The notes under the pieces: model-generated
What the model saw: the letters and a program-made list of their open reading frames with translations, nothing else
The model's database searches: none
Told to the model about the DNA's origin: nothing
Program-made: the position numbers and the translations under genes
Origin: LMUY01 sp965199105
GTDB taxonomy: Bacteria > Pseudomonadota > Alphaproteobacteria > Acetobacterales > Acetobacteraceae
Length of the DNA: 64,000 nt
NCBI GenBank assembly: GCA_965199105.1
Contig: CBDAQO010000002.1
Coordinates: forward strand, 3,968,001-4,032,000
Direction of reading: 5' to 3'
Shown here: positions 57,311-64,000 of the stretch, piece after piece
How the letters are laid out: each line of letters starts with the position of its first letter
How positions within the stretch are numbered: position 1 is the first letter of the stretch

Positions 57311-59464
57311 ATGTTCAACCATTTCCGCAAGGAACTCGACTGGGGCGGGCGCAAGCTCGTGCTCGAAACCGGCAAGATCGCCCGCCAGGCGGACGGCTCC
57401 GTGATGGCCTCCTACGGCGACACCATCGTGCTGTGCACGGCGGTGGGCGTAAAGAACGCCAAGGCGGGGCAGGATTTCTTCCCGCTTACCGTGAACTACC
57501 AGGAGAAGGCGTTCGCCGCCGGCAAGATCCCGGGCGGTTTCTTCAAGCGCGAAGGTCGCCCCTCCGAAAAGGAGACGCTGGTCAGCCGGCTGATCGACCG
57601 GCCGATCCGCCCGCTGTTCCCCGAGGGGTTCCGCAACGAGGTGCAGGTGGTGGCGACCGTCCTGTCGCACGACATGGAGAACGATCCCGACGTCGTGGCC
57701 CTGATCGGCTGCTCGGCCGCGCTCACTCTGTCCGGCATCCCGTTCTTCGGCCCGGTGGCGGCGGCGCGGGTGGGCTACATCGACGGCGCCTACGTGCTCA
57801 ACCCCACGCTCGACCAGATCAAGGGCTTCACCCTCGACCTCGTCGTGGCCGGCACCACCGAGGGCGTGCTGATGGTGGAGAGCGAGGCGCATGAGCTCTC
57901 CGAAGCGGTGATGCTGGGCGCGGTCGAGTTCGGCCATGCCGGGTTCCAGCCGGTGATCCAGGCGATCATTGAGCTTGCCGAACACGCCGCGAAGGACCCG
58001 TGGCCGATGGCCGAGCCCGACCCGGCGGTCGCCAGCCTACGGCAGCGGATCGACGAACTGGCACGTGGCTCGATCGCCGCGGCCTATGGCGAGCGGGTGA
58101 AGCAGGTGCGGCAGGACGCGGTGGCCGCGGCCAAGAAGGAGGCCATGGCCAAGCTCGCCGAGGAGGGCCTGGACACCGAGCGGGCCAAGGGCCTGTTCAA
58201 GGCGCTCGAGGCCGACGTGGTGCGCGGCGCCATCCTCGACACCGGCCTGCGCATCGACGGGCGGGACACCAAGACGGTGCGCCCGATCGTCGCCGAGGCG
58301 CACATCCTGCCACGCGCGCATGGTTCGGCTCTGTTCACCCGCGGCGAGACGCAGGCGCTCTGCGTGGCAACCCTCGGGACTGGGCAGGACGAGCAGATCA
58401 TCGACCAGCTCGAGGGCGAGAGCCGGGAGCACTTCATGCTGCACTACAACTTCCCTCCCTACTCGGTGGGCGAAGCGGGGCGCATGGGCTCGCCGGGTCG
58501 GCGCGAGATCGGCCACGGCAAGCTGGCGTATCGCGCCATCCGACCGCTGCTGCCGGAAAAGACGGTGTTCCCCTACACCATGCGGGTGGTGAGCGAGATC
58601 ACCGAGAGCAACGGCTCCTCCTCGATGGCGACGGTATGCGGCACCTCGCTCGCGCTGATGGACGCCGGTGTGCCGTTGGCGCGCCCGGTGGCGGGGATCG
58701 CGATGGGGCTGATCAAGGAGGAGCGCGGGTTCGCCGTGCTGTCCGACATCCTGGGCGACGAGGACCATCTCGGCGACATGGATTTCAAGGTGGCCGGCAC
58801 CGAGCTGGGTGTCACCAGCCTGCAGATGGACATCAAGATCACCTCCATCACGTTCGAGATCATGAAGACAGCGCTCGAGCAGGCGCGGGACGGCCGGGTG
58901 CATATCCTGGGCGAGATGGCCAAGGGGCTGTCGGGCGCGCGCGGCTCGGTGGCGGAAACGGCGCCGCGCATCACCACCATCACGGTGCCGAAGGAGAAGA
59001 TCCGCGAGGTGATCGGGACCGGCGGCAAGGTGATCCGCGAGATCGTGGAGCAGACCGGCTGCAAGATCGACATCGAGGATGACGGCACCATCAAGATCGC
59101 CGCCACCACGCAGGAGGCGAGCCAGGCGGCCATCGACAAGATCCGCGGCATCGTGGCCGAGCCGGAAGTGGGCGTGATCTACACCGGCAAGGTGGTCAAG
59201 ACGGCCGAGTTCGGCGCGTTCGTGAACTTCCTCGGCTCGCGGGACGGCCTGGTGCACATCAGCGAACTGGCGGCCGGCCGCGTCGGCAAGACCTCGGACG
59301 TGGTCGCCGTCGGCGATGCGGTGAAGGTGAAGGTGCTGGGGTTCGACGATCGCGGCAAGATCAAGCTGTCGATGCGGGTGGTGGACCAGGCGAGCGGCTT
59401 GGACATCAGCGAGCAGGTCGGCTCCAAGGGCGGGCGGCCGGGGCGCGAGGCGGACGCGGCGTAG
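57311..59464 (+). CDS. pnp: Polyribonucleotide nucleotidyltransferase (PNPase)
   Basis: 717 residues. Phosphorolytic 3'-5' exoribonuclease, part of the degradosome. Two RNase PH domains: the first from about residue 10, with D-T-I-V-L-C-T-A-V-G, the second with F-T-R-G-E-T-Q-A-L-C-V-A-T-L-G and D-F-K-V-A-G-T-x-x-G-V-T-S-L-Q-M-D-I-K; the catalytic aspartates lie in G-D-x-D-x-x-G-D-M-D-F. Then KH (I-G-T-G-G-K-V-I-R-E-I-V) and S1 (G-A-F-V-N-F-L) domains. It follows rpsO after 184 bases, where no clear promoter was seen. Confidence 0.97.
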   Translation: MFNHFRKELDWGGRKLVLETGKIARQADGSVMASYGDTIVLCTAVGVKNAKAGQDFFPLTVNYQEKAFAAGKIPGGFFKREGRPSEKETLVSRLIDRPIRPLFPEGFRNEVQVVATVLSHDMENDPDVVALIGCSAALTLSGIPFFGPVAAARVGYIDGAYVLNPTLDQIKGFTLDLVVAGTTEGVLMVESEAHELSEAVMLGAVEFGHAGFQPVIQAIIELAEHAAKDPWPMAEPDPAVASLRQRIDELARGSIAAAYGERVKQVRQDAVAAAKKEAMAKLAEEGLDTERAKGLFKALEADVVRGAILDTGLRIDGRDTKTVRPIVAEAHILPRAHGSALFTRGETQALCVATLGTGQDEQIIDQLEGESREHFMLHYNFPPYSVGEAGRMGSPGRREIGHGKLAYRAIRPLLPEKTVFPYTMRVVSEITESNGSSSMATVCGTSLALMDAGVPLARPVAGIAMGLIKEERGFAVLSDILGDEDHLGDMDFKVAGTELGVTSLQMDIKITSITFEIMKTALEQARDGRVHILGEMAKGLSGARGSVAETAPRITTITVPKEKIREVIGTGGKVIREIVEQTGCKIDIEDDGTIKIAATTQEASQAAIDKIRGIVAEPEVGVIYTGKVVKTAEFGAFVNFLGSRDGLVHISELAAGRVGKTSDVVAVGDAVKVKVLGFDDRGKIKLSMRVVDQASGLDISEQVGSKGGRPGREADAA

Positions 59465-59477
59465 GGTTATCCGGGCG

Positions 59478-59509
59478 GGCCACGCCCCTGCGGTTGCCGG
59501 GGTGTGGCC
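59478..59509 (+). terminator. Hairpin after pnp, probable operon end
   Basis: GGCCACGCCCC (59478-59488) and GGGGTGTGGCC (59499-59509) pair over eleven positions (one G-U) around a ten-base loop, 14 bases after the pnp stop. No T-run follows, so termination may need Rho or the stem may protect the mRNA 3' end. Confidence 0.6.
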
Positions 59510-59628
59510 GAAAGCCCGCTGTTATCCGTTGATTTGTTAAGTCTCAACGCTCCGTTCACGTTCTCGGGCTAGCGTCTGGGCACGACACACCGCATATTGC
59601 GCTTTGTTTCAAGCTGGGAAAGCGCCGG

Positions 59629-61041
59629 ATGAAGGCGATCAATTCGATACGCATGGGCGGAGTGGACGTGCTGCCGTTGGTCGAGGGCGGCAAGGGCGTG
59701 ATGGTGAGCACCGGTGCGTCATCGGGGCACTGGGCGCAGTGCGGCGGGGCCGGCACGTTCAGCGCCGTCAACGCCGACAGCTACGATGCCGACGGGCAGC
59801 CGATCCCGCAGATCTATCACGGTCGCACCCGGCGGGAGCGGCACGAGGAGCTGATCGACTTTGCCATCCGCGGTGGGATCGCGCAGGCGCAGCAGGCGCA
59901 CGAGATCGCCGGCGGCACTGGGCGGCTGCATGCCAACATCCTGTGGGAGATGGGTGGCGCCGAGCGCGTCATCACCGGGGTGCTGGAGGGTGCGCGCGGG
60001 CTGATCCACGGGCTGACCTGCGGCGCCGGTATGCCGTACCGGTTAAGCGAGATCGCGGCGCGGTTCGGGGTGCACTACTACCCGATCGTGTCCTCGGCGC
60101 GGGCGTTCAATGCGCTGTGGAAGCGGGCCTACAGCAAGGCGGCCTCGCTATTGGGCGGCGTCGTCTACGAGGACCCTTGGCTCGCCGGCGGGCATAATGG
60201 GCTCAGCAACGGCGAGGACCCGGAAACCCCGGAAGACCCGTTCCCCCGCGTGCTGGCGCTACGCAAGCTGATGCGCAGCTTCGGGCTGGGCGACACGCCG
60301 ATCATCATGGCGGGCGGGGTCTGGTGGCTCGAGGAATGGGAGCACTGGATCGATAATCCGGAGCTGGGCCCGATCGCGTTCCAGTTCGGCACCCGCCCGT
60401 TGCTGACGCAGGAGAGTCCGATCGGGGACGCCTGGAAGCAGCGGCTGCTGACGCTCAAGGAAGGCGACGTGTTCCTCAACAAGTTCAGCCCGACCGGGTT
60501 CTACTCGTCGGCGGTGAACAACGCCTACATTCAGGAGCTCCGCCAGCGGAGCGAGCACCAGGTGGCCTACTCCATGGAGCCAGTGGGCGAGCACACCGCG
60601 GCGTTCGGGGTGGGGCCGCGGCAGCGCATCGTGTTCCTCACGCCGATGGATCTGGGGCGGGCCGAACGCTGGGTGCGGCTGGGGTTCACCGAGGCGCTGC
60701 GCACGCCGGACGGCACGTTGGTGTTCGTAACGCCGGAGCGGTCGGCGGAAATCCTGCAAGACCAGACGGAGTGCATGGGCTGCCTGAGCCAATGCCGGTT
60801 TTCCAACTGGTCACAGGGCGAGAGCGGCTACACCACGGGCAAGAAAGCCGACCCGCGCAGCTTCTGCATCCAAAAGACGCTGCAGTCGGTGCGGCAGGAC
60901 GAGGGCGACCCGGCGACGCTGGACAACAACCTGATGTTCAGCGGGCACAATGCCTATCGGTTTGCGCTGGACCCGTTCTACTCCAACGGGTTCATCCCCT
61001 CGGTGAAGCAGTTGGTGGAGCGCATCCTCACCGGGCGGTGA
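59629..61041 (+). CDS. Nitronate monooxygenase-like flavin oxidoreductase
   Basis: 470 residues from ATG 59629. The TIM-barrel NMO/2-nitropropane dioxygenase fold is suggested by P-L-V-E-G-G-K-G-V, the A-N-I-L-W-E segment, L-T-C-G-A-G-M-P, and D-T-P-I-I-M-A-G-G-V-W-W with G-P-I-A-F-Q-F-G-T-R-P. A C-terminal addition carries a cysteine cluster, ECMGCLSQCRFSNW and SFC, absent from typical monooxygenases, so another cofactor or partner is possible. Exact substrate unknown. It stands alone after the pnp operon and converges on the acyltransferase gene. Confidence 0.8.
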   Translation: MKAINSIRMGGVDVLPLVEGGKGVMVSTGASSGHWAQCGGAGTFSAVNADSYDADGQPIPQIYHGRTRRERHEELIDFAIRGGIAQAQQAHEIAGGTGRLHANILWEMGGAERVITGVLEGARGLIHGLTCGAGMPYRLSEIAARFGVHYYPIVSSARAFNALWKRAYSKAASLLGGVVYEDPWLAGGHNGLSNGEDPETPEDPFPRVLALRKLMRSFGLGDTPIIMAGGVWWLEEWEHWIDNPELGPIAFQFGTRPLLTQESPIGDAWKQRLLTLKEGDVFLNKFSPTGFYSSAVNNAYIQELRQRSEHQVAYSMEPVGEHTAAFGVGPRQRIVFLTPMDLGRAERWVRLGFTEALRTPDGTLVFVTPERSAEILQDQTECMGCLSQCRFSNWSQGESGYTTGKKADPRSFCIQKTLQSVRQDEGDPATLDNNLMFSGHNAYRFALDPFYSNGFIPSVKQLVERILTGR

Positions 61042-61058
61042 GGGTGTCGGGCGCGTCG

Positions 61059-61098
61059 CCTCACCCCGGCCCCCTCCCGTGAAGAAAGGGAGAGGGAG
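61059..61098 (+). repeat. REP-like palindromic repeat, copy D
   Basis: CCTCACCCCGGCCCCCTCCC, then GTGAAGAAA and GGGAGAGGGA. It is the same family as copies A-C, with a divergent centre, and lies between two convergent genes, the usual place for such repeats. Confidence 0.65.
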
Positions 61099-61109
61099 CA
61101 GAACCAGAC

Positions 61110-62018
61110 TTACAGTGGATCGCGGTTTTGCCGCATGGCGGCGGCGCCGCTGGCGACGTGCTGCCAGGCGGCCTGGGCGAGGTCCTTGCGGCTGGTGAAG
61201 TCGCGCGGATCGAGCGGCGGGTGCAGCAACACCGTCGCGCGCAGGCCGGACCATTGGGCCAGGCGCCAGAAGTGGCTTGCCAAGTCCATGTCACCATACC
61301 AGGCGAACACGGGGCGGGTGCTGCGCCGGGTCGGCAGGCCGGCGAGGCGGTCGTAGCCGACCGAGACGGGTTGGATCAGCGGCGGGTCGTCGCCCTCGGC
61401 CACCGAGAAGAACGCCGAGCGGAACGGCAGCACCCGGCTGCCATCCGAGCTGGTGCCCTCGGGGAACAGCAGCAAGTCGTCGCCGGCCAGCAGGCGGGTG
61501 CGCATGGCGTCGCGCTCGCGGCCGGTGGCGCGGCGTTGGCGGGTGACGAACACGGTGCGGCCCAGGCGGGCCACCACGTTGATGACCGGCCAGCGGGCGA
61601 CTTCGTCCTTGGAGACGAAGCACGCCTCGAGCTGGCCGCCCAGCACGGGGATGTCGAGCCAGGAGCAGTGGTTGGCGACGTAGATCACCCGTCGCCCGTC
61701 CCCGCCGGCACGCGGCGCGCCCACCCGGCGCACGTGCAAGCCGAGCAGCCGGGCGAAGCTGGCCCAGTAGAAGCGGGCAAAGCGCACCTTGGCGCGGCCG
61801 GGCATGGTCAGCAGCACGGACTGGACCACCATGGCGAGCAAGGTCCAACCGGTCGCCAGCAGGCCGCGCTGCACCGCCCGCGCACCGCCCAGCAGGCGCC
61901 GGCCGGCCGGCAGCGCATCCGACCACCACTCGCGCCGCGTGTCGGCGAAGTCGGCGGCGAGTCGCGGCCGCTGGGAGCGCCGGGACGGCAGGCTGGGGCG
62001 TGCGAGCGGCGGGGCCAT
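61110..62018 (-). CDS. 1-acyl-sn-glycerol-3-phosphate acyltransferase (PlsC-like)
   Basis: 302 residues from ATG 62018; a longer in-frame reading to 62195 lacks support. The acyltransferase motif I is NHCSWLDIP (H and D catalytic), motif III is FPEGTSSDG, with an intervening F-V-S-K-D-E-V-A-R-W-P substrate region. A single hydrophobic segment (GWTLLAMVVQSVLLTM) anchors it to the inner membrane. It should acylate lysophosphatidate, or related lipids, using acyl-ACP or CoA. It diverges from tamA. Confidence 0.88.
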   Translation of the reverse strand: MAPPLARPSLPSRRSQRPRLAADFADTRREWWSDALPAGRRLLGGARAVQRGLLATGWTLLAMVVQSVLLTMPGRAKVRFARFYWASFARLLGLHVRRVGAPRAGGDGRRVIYVANHCSWLDIPVLGGQLEACFVSKDEVARWPVINVVARLGRTVFVTRQRRATGRERDAMRTRLLAGDDLLLFPEGTSSDGSRVLPFRSAFFSVAEGDDPPLIQPVSVGYDRLAGLPTRRSTRPVFAWYGDMDLASHFWRLAQWSGLRATVLLHPPLDPRDFTSRKDLAQAAWQHVASGAAAMRQNRDPL

Positions 62019-62140
62019 GGCGGCACCGGATAGCGGGCGGGCGGCGCGACCACAATGACTGTGTTGCCGCCGACACACAGCGCCCGTCTCACGCGGTCGC
62101 GTCTCGTGCTGGCCGGCGCCGCCCTGTATAGCCCGCGACG

Positions 62141-63985
62141 ATGCTGCGGAACCGCCCCCTTCAACGCTTGGCGGTGCTCGCGATGTGTGCGGCACTGCTG
62201 GGCCCCATCGCCCACGCGGCCGACCCGCAGCCCTACGACGTGAGCATCGCCTCGACCGGGGACAAGACGATCGACGCGGCGCTGAAGGACAGCTCCAGCC
62301 TCGTCTCGCTGCAGAAGAGCGCGCCGGTGGGCCCGTTCGCGCTGGTGACGCGAGCGCAGGACGACAGCGGCCGGCTCGCCACCGCGCTGCACAGCTTCGG
62401 CTACTATGACGCCACCGTCACCGTCCGCGTCGATGGGCACGCGCTGGACGACCCGGGCTTGCCGGACGAGCTGGCGGCCAAACCCTCCGGCAGCCGCGCC
62501 GCCATCAGCGTCACCGTGGCGCGCGGGGCGCTGTTCCACCTGCGCCACGTGGTGGTCGATGGCGCCGTGACCGGGGCGGAGCGGGACAAGCTCGGCATTG
62601 CTCCCGGCGACCCGGCGGTCGCCAGCCAAGTGCTGGCGGCGCAGAATAACCTGCTGGCGGCGTTGCGCGCGGATGGCCACGCCTTGGCCAAGGTCGGCCA
62701 GCCGGACGCAGTGCTCACGCCGGCCGACCAGGTGATCGACGTCACCTTCCACGCCGACGCCGGGCCGCGGGTGGACATCGGGCCCATCACCATCACCGGC
62801 CTCAAGGTGACCAACCTGCGCTACGTGCAAAACCGCCTGACGGTGCATAGCGGCGAGCAATACGACCCGGCCAAGATCGACGCCGCGCGGCAGGACTTGG
62901 CCAACCTGGGCATCTTCTCGGCGGTGAACGCCGCCATCCCGGACCATCTCGACCCGGCGGGCACCATCCCGCTCACCTACACCGTGGCCGAGCGGGCGCG
63001 CCACCAGGTGTCGATCAGCGTCGCCTACTCGACCGATCTCGGCCCTACCATCGGCACCAGCTTCACCTACCGCAACGTGTTCGGAAACGGCGAGACGCTA
63101 ACGCTCGGCGCCAACCTCACCCAGGCCGAGACGGACGCGGAGGTGAAGCGCCCCGGCTACAACTTCCCGATCACGTTCACGCAGCCGGACTGGTTCCACC
63201 GGGATCAGACGCTGGTGTACACGGCGGAATACGTGGATGAGAACCTCTATGCCTACAGCCGCCGCGCCGTGCTGGGCGGGGTCGCAGTCAGCCGCAAGCT
63301 CTCCAACGACTGGAGCGCCTCGGCCGGCATCTCGGGGGTGCAGGAATCGGTGTTCCAGGAGGGGGTGACGCGGAACTACACGCTGGCCCAACTGCCGCTG
63401 GGGCTGGCCTATGACAGCACCGGGCCGGACGGGCTGTTCAACCCCACGCACGGCATCAAGGCCAAGCTGCAGGTCACCCCGACCGACCCGGTGGCGGGCA
63501 ACAGCTCGTTCTTTACCCTCGCCCAGCTCACGGGTTCCACCTACGTGAACCTGGCGGCGGAGGGGCGCAGCGTGATCGCGGTGCGCGGGCTGATCGGCTC
63601 GGCGCTGGGCGCGGGAACATTCGGCCTCCCGCCCGACCAGCGCTTCTACGCCGGTGGCAGCGGCTCGGTGCGGGGCTACGCGTTCCAGTCGGTGGGGCCG
63701 CAATTCGCCGACTACCGGCCGATCGGCGGCACCTCGGTCACGGCGGGCACGATCGAGTTCCGGCAGCGCTTCGGCAAGAGCTTCGGCGCGGTCGCCTTCG
63801 TCGATGCCGGGCAGGTGGGGCAGAGTTCGTCGCCGTTCACCGGGACCCTGTTCGAGGGGGTAGGCGCCGGAGCACGGTATTACACGTCGATCGGGCCGAT
63901 CCGGTTCGACATCGCGGTGCCGCTGGACAAGCGGCGGAAGGACCAGATCGTGCAGGCTTACATCGGCTTGGGGCAGGCGTTCTGA
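62141..63985 (+). CDS. tamA: Translocation and assembly module protein TamA
   Basis: 614 residues from ATG 62141; TATAGC (62127-62132) lies eight bases upstream, so the mRNA may have almost no leader. A signal peptide (LAVLAMCAALLGPIAHAA) is followed by three POTRA-like segments (about residues 30-250: T-A-L-H-S-F-G-Y-Y-D-A-T-V, L-R-H-V-V-V-D-G-A-V, L-R-Y-V-Q-N-R-L-T-V-H-S-G-E-Q-Y) and a 16-stranded Omp85 barrel with the R-G-Y-A-F motif in S-V-R-G-Y-A-F and a barrel end G-L-G-Q-A-F. Inserts certain proteins in the outer membrane with TamB, whose gene begins next. Confidence 0.93.
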   Translation: MLRNRPLQRLAVLAMCAALLGPIAHAADPQPYDVSIASTGDKTIDAALKDSSSLVSLQKSAPVGPFALVTRAQDDSGRLATALHSFGYYDATVTVRVDGHALDDPGLPDELAAKPSGSRAAISVTVARGALFHLRHVVVDGAVTGAERDKLGIAPGDPAVASQVLAAQNNLLAALRADGHALAKVGQPDAVLTPADQVIDVTFHADAGPRVDIGPITITGLKVTNLRYVQNRLTVHSGEQYDPAKIDAARQDLANLGIFSAVNAAIPDHLDPAGTIPLTYTVAERARHQVSISVAYSTDLGPTIGTSFTYRNVFGNGETLTLGANLTQAETDAEVKRPGYNFPITFTQPDWFHRDQTLVYTAEYVDENLYAYSRRAVLGGVAVSRKLSNDWSASAGISGVQESVFQEGVTRNYTLAQLPLGLAYDSTGPDGLFNPTHGIKAKLQVTPTDPVAGNSSFFTLAQLTGSTYVNLAAEGRSVIAVRGLIGSALGAGTFGLPPDQRFYAGGSGSVRGYAFQSVGPQFADYRPIGGTSVTAGTIEFRQRFGKSFGAVAFVDAGQVGQSSSPFTGTLFEGVGAGARYYTSIGPIRFDIAVPLDKRRKDQIVQAYIGLGQAF

Positions 63986-64000
63986 TGCGGCGGGTCGCGC
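63985..64000 (+). CDS. tamB: TamB, first codons only (runs out of window)
   Basis: ATG at 63985 overlaps the tamA stop by one base and opens a frame with MRRVA before the window ends. The identification rests only on position after tamA, since tamA-tamB are adjacent in most proteobacteria. Confidence 0.4.

Overview
The window reads as a chromosomal segment of a high-GC alphaproteobacterium, most likely of the Acetobacteraceae/Rhodospirillales type. This is inferred from the flagellar regulator FliX, a UPF0262 protein, the style of the ribosomal proteins and RpoA, an H1-like Lys/Ala/Pro-rich protein, frequent GTG/TTG starts and four-base ATGA/GTGA gene overlaps. There is no CRISPR array, no intact insertion sequence, no prophage and no rRNA. 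One tRNA, tRNA-Gln(CUG), is present.

Layout. 1-1.8 kb: rnc (3' end), era, recO. 1.7-3.4 kb (minus): a two-gene phototrophy cassette, the retinal-forming dioxygenase blh and a microbial rhodopsin, lying between recO and parC. 3.5-5.8 kb: parC. 5.8-7.3 kb: a TetR regulator with a tiny lipoprotein in front of it, a palindromic operator candidate, and two small exported proteins. 7.3-11.6 kb (minus): an RND efflux pump and its membrane fusion protein. 11.8-16.4 kb: secY-adk-rpsM-rpsK-rpoA-rplQ, the distal part of the ribosomal protein cluster, here separated from the genes that usually precede secY. 16.4-19.1 kb: a secreted protein, rarA and a four-repeat membrane protein. 19.2-22.4 kb: a CheB-CheR-PAS-HWE histidine kinase fusion. 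22.5-26.1 kb: a cupin, a glycogen-debranching-like enzyme and two small or unknown genes. 26.1-31.2 kb: a Liv-type ABC transporter (ATPases, binding protein, permeases) with a GAF protein. 31.2-33.7 kb: a flagellar island, fliX diverging from flgI-flgJ-flgN-like, with a very good sigma-54 promoter. 33.8-36.0 kb: a glycosyltransferase and an OtnK-like kinase. 36.1-40.2 kb: the H1-like protein, DUF983, UPF0262, mtnA and a DUF2272 lipoprotein. 40.3-48.8 kb: a long operon behind a second sigma-54-type promoter, with a nitrilase-family hydrolase, an amidase, a peptide/nickel-type ABC transporter and an SGNH hydrolase that runs into the antisense tRNA-Gln. 48.9-59.5 kb: the translation/RNA operon rimP-nusA-ylxR-infB-rbfA-(Uma2-small membrane protein)-truB-rpsO-pnp. 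59.6-64 kb: a nitronate-monooxygenase-like enzyme, a PlsC-like acyltransferase, tamA and the first codons of tamB.

How they fit together. Most of the window is housekeeping (ribosome maturation, transcription, secretion, topoisomerase, outer-membrane assembly) with accessory cassettes between conserved blocks. The most notable points are the rhodopsin/blh pair, whose pump lacks the usual carboxylate proton donor and whose Blh C-terminus is encoded antisense to recO; the two sigma-54 promoters, one flagellar and one in front of an amide/nitrile plus peptide-transport operon; a promoter and perfect hairpin at the adk/rpsM junction; an attenuator-like terminator in the rimP leader; and a dispersed REP-like repeat that has entered the start regions of two protein genes.
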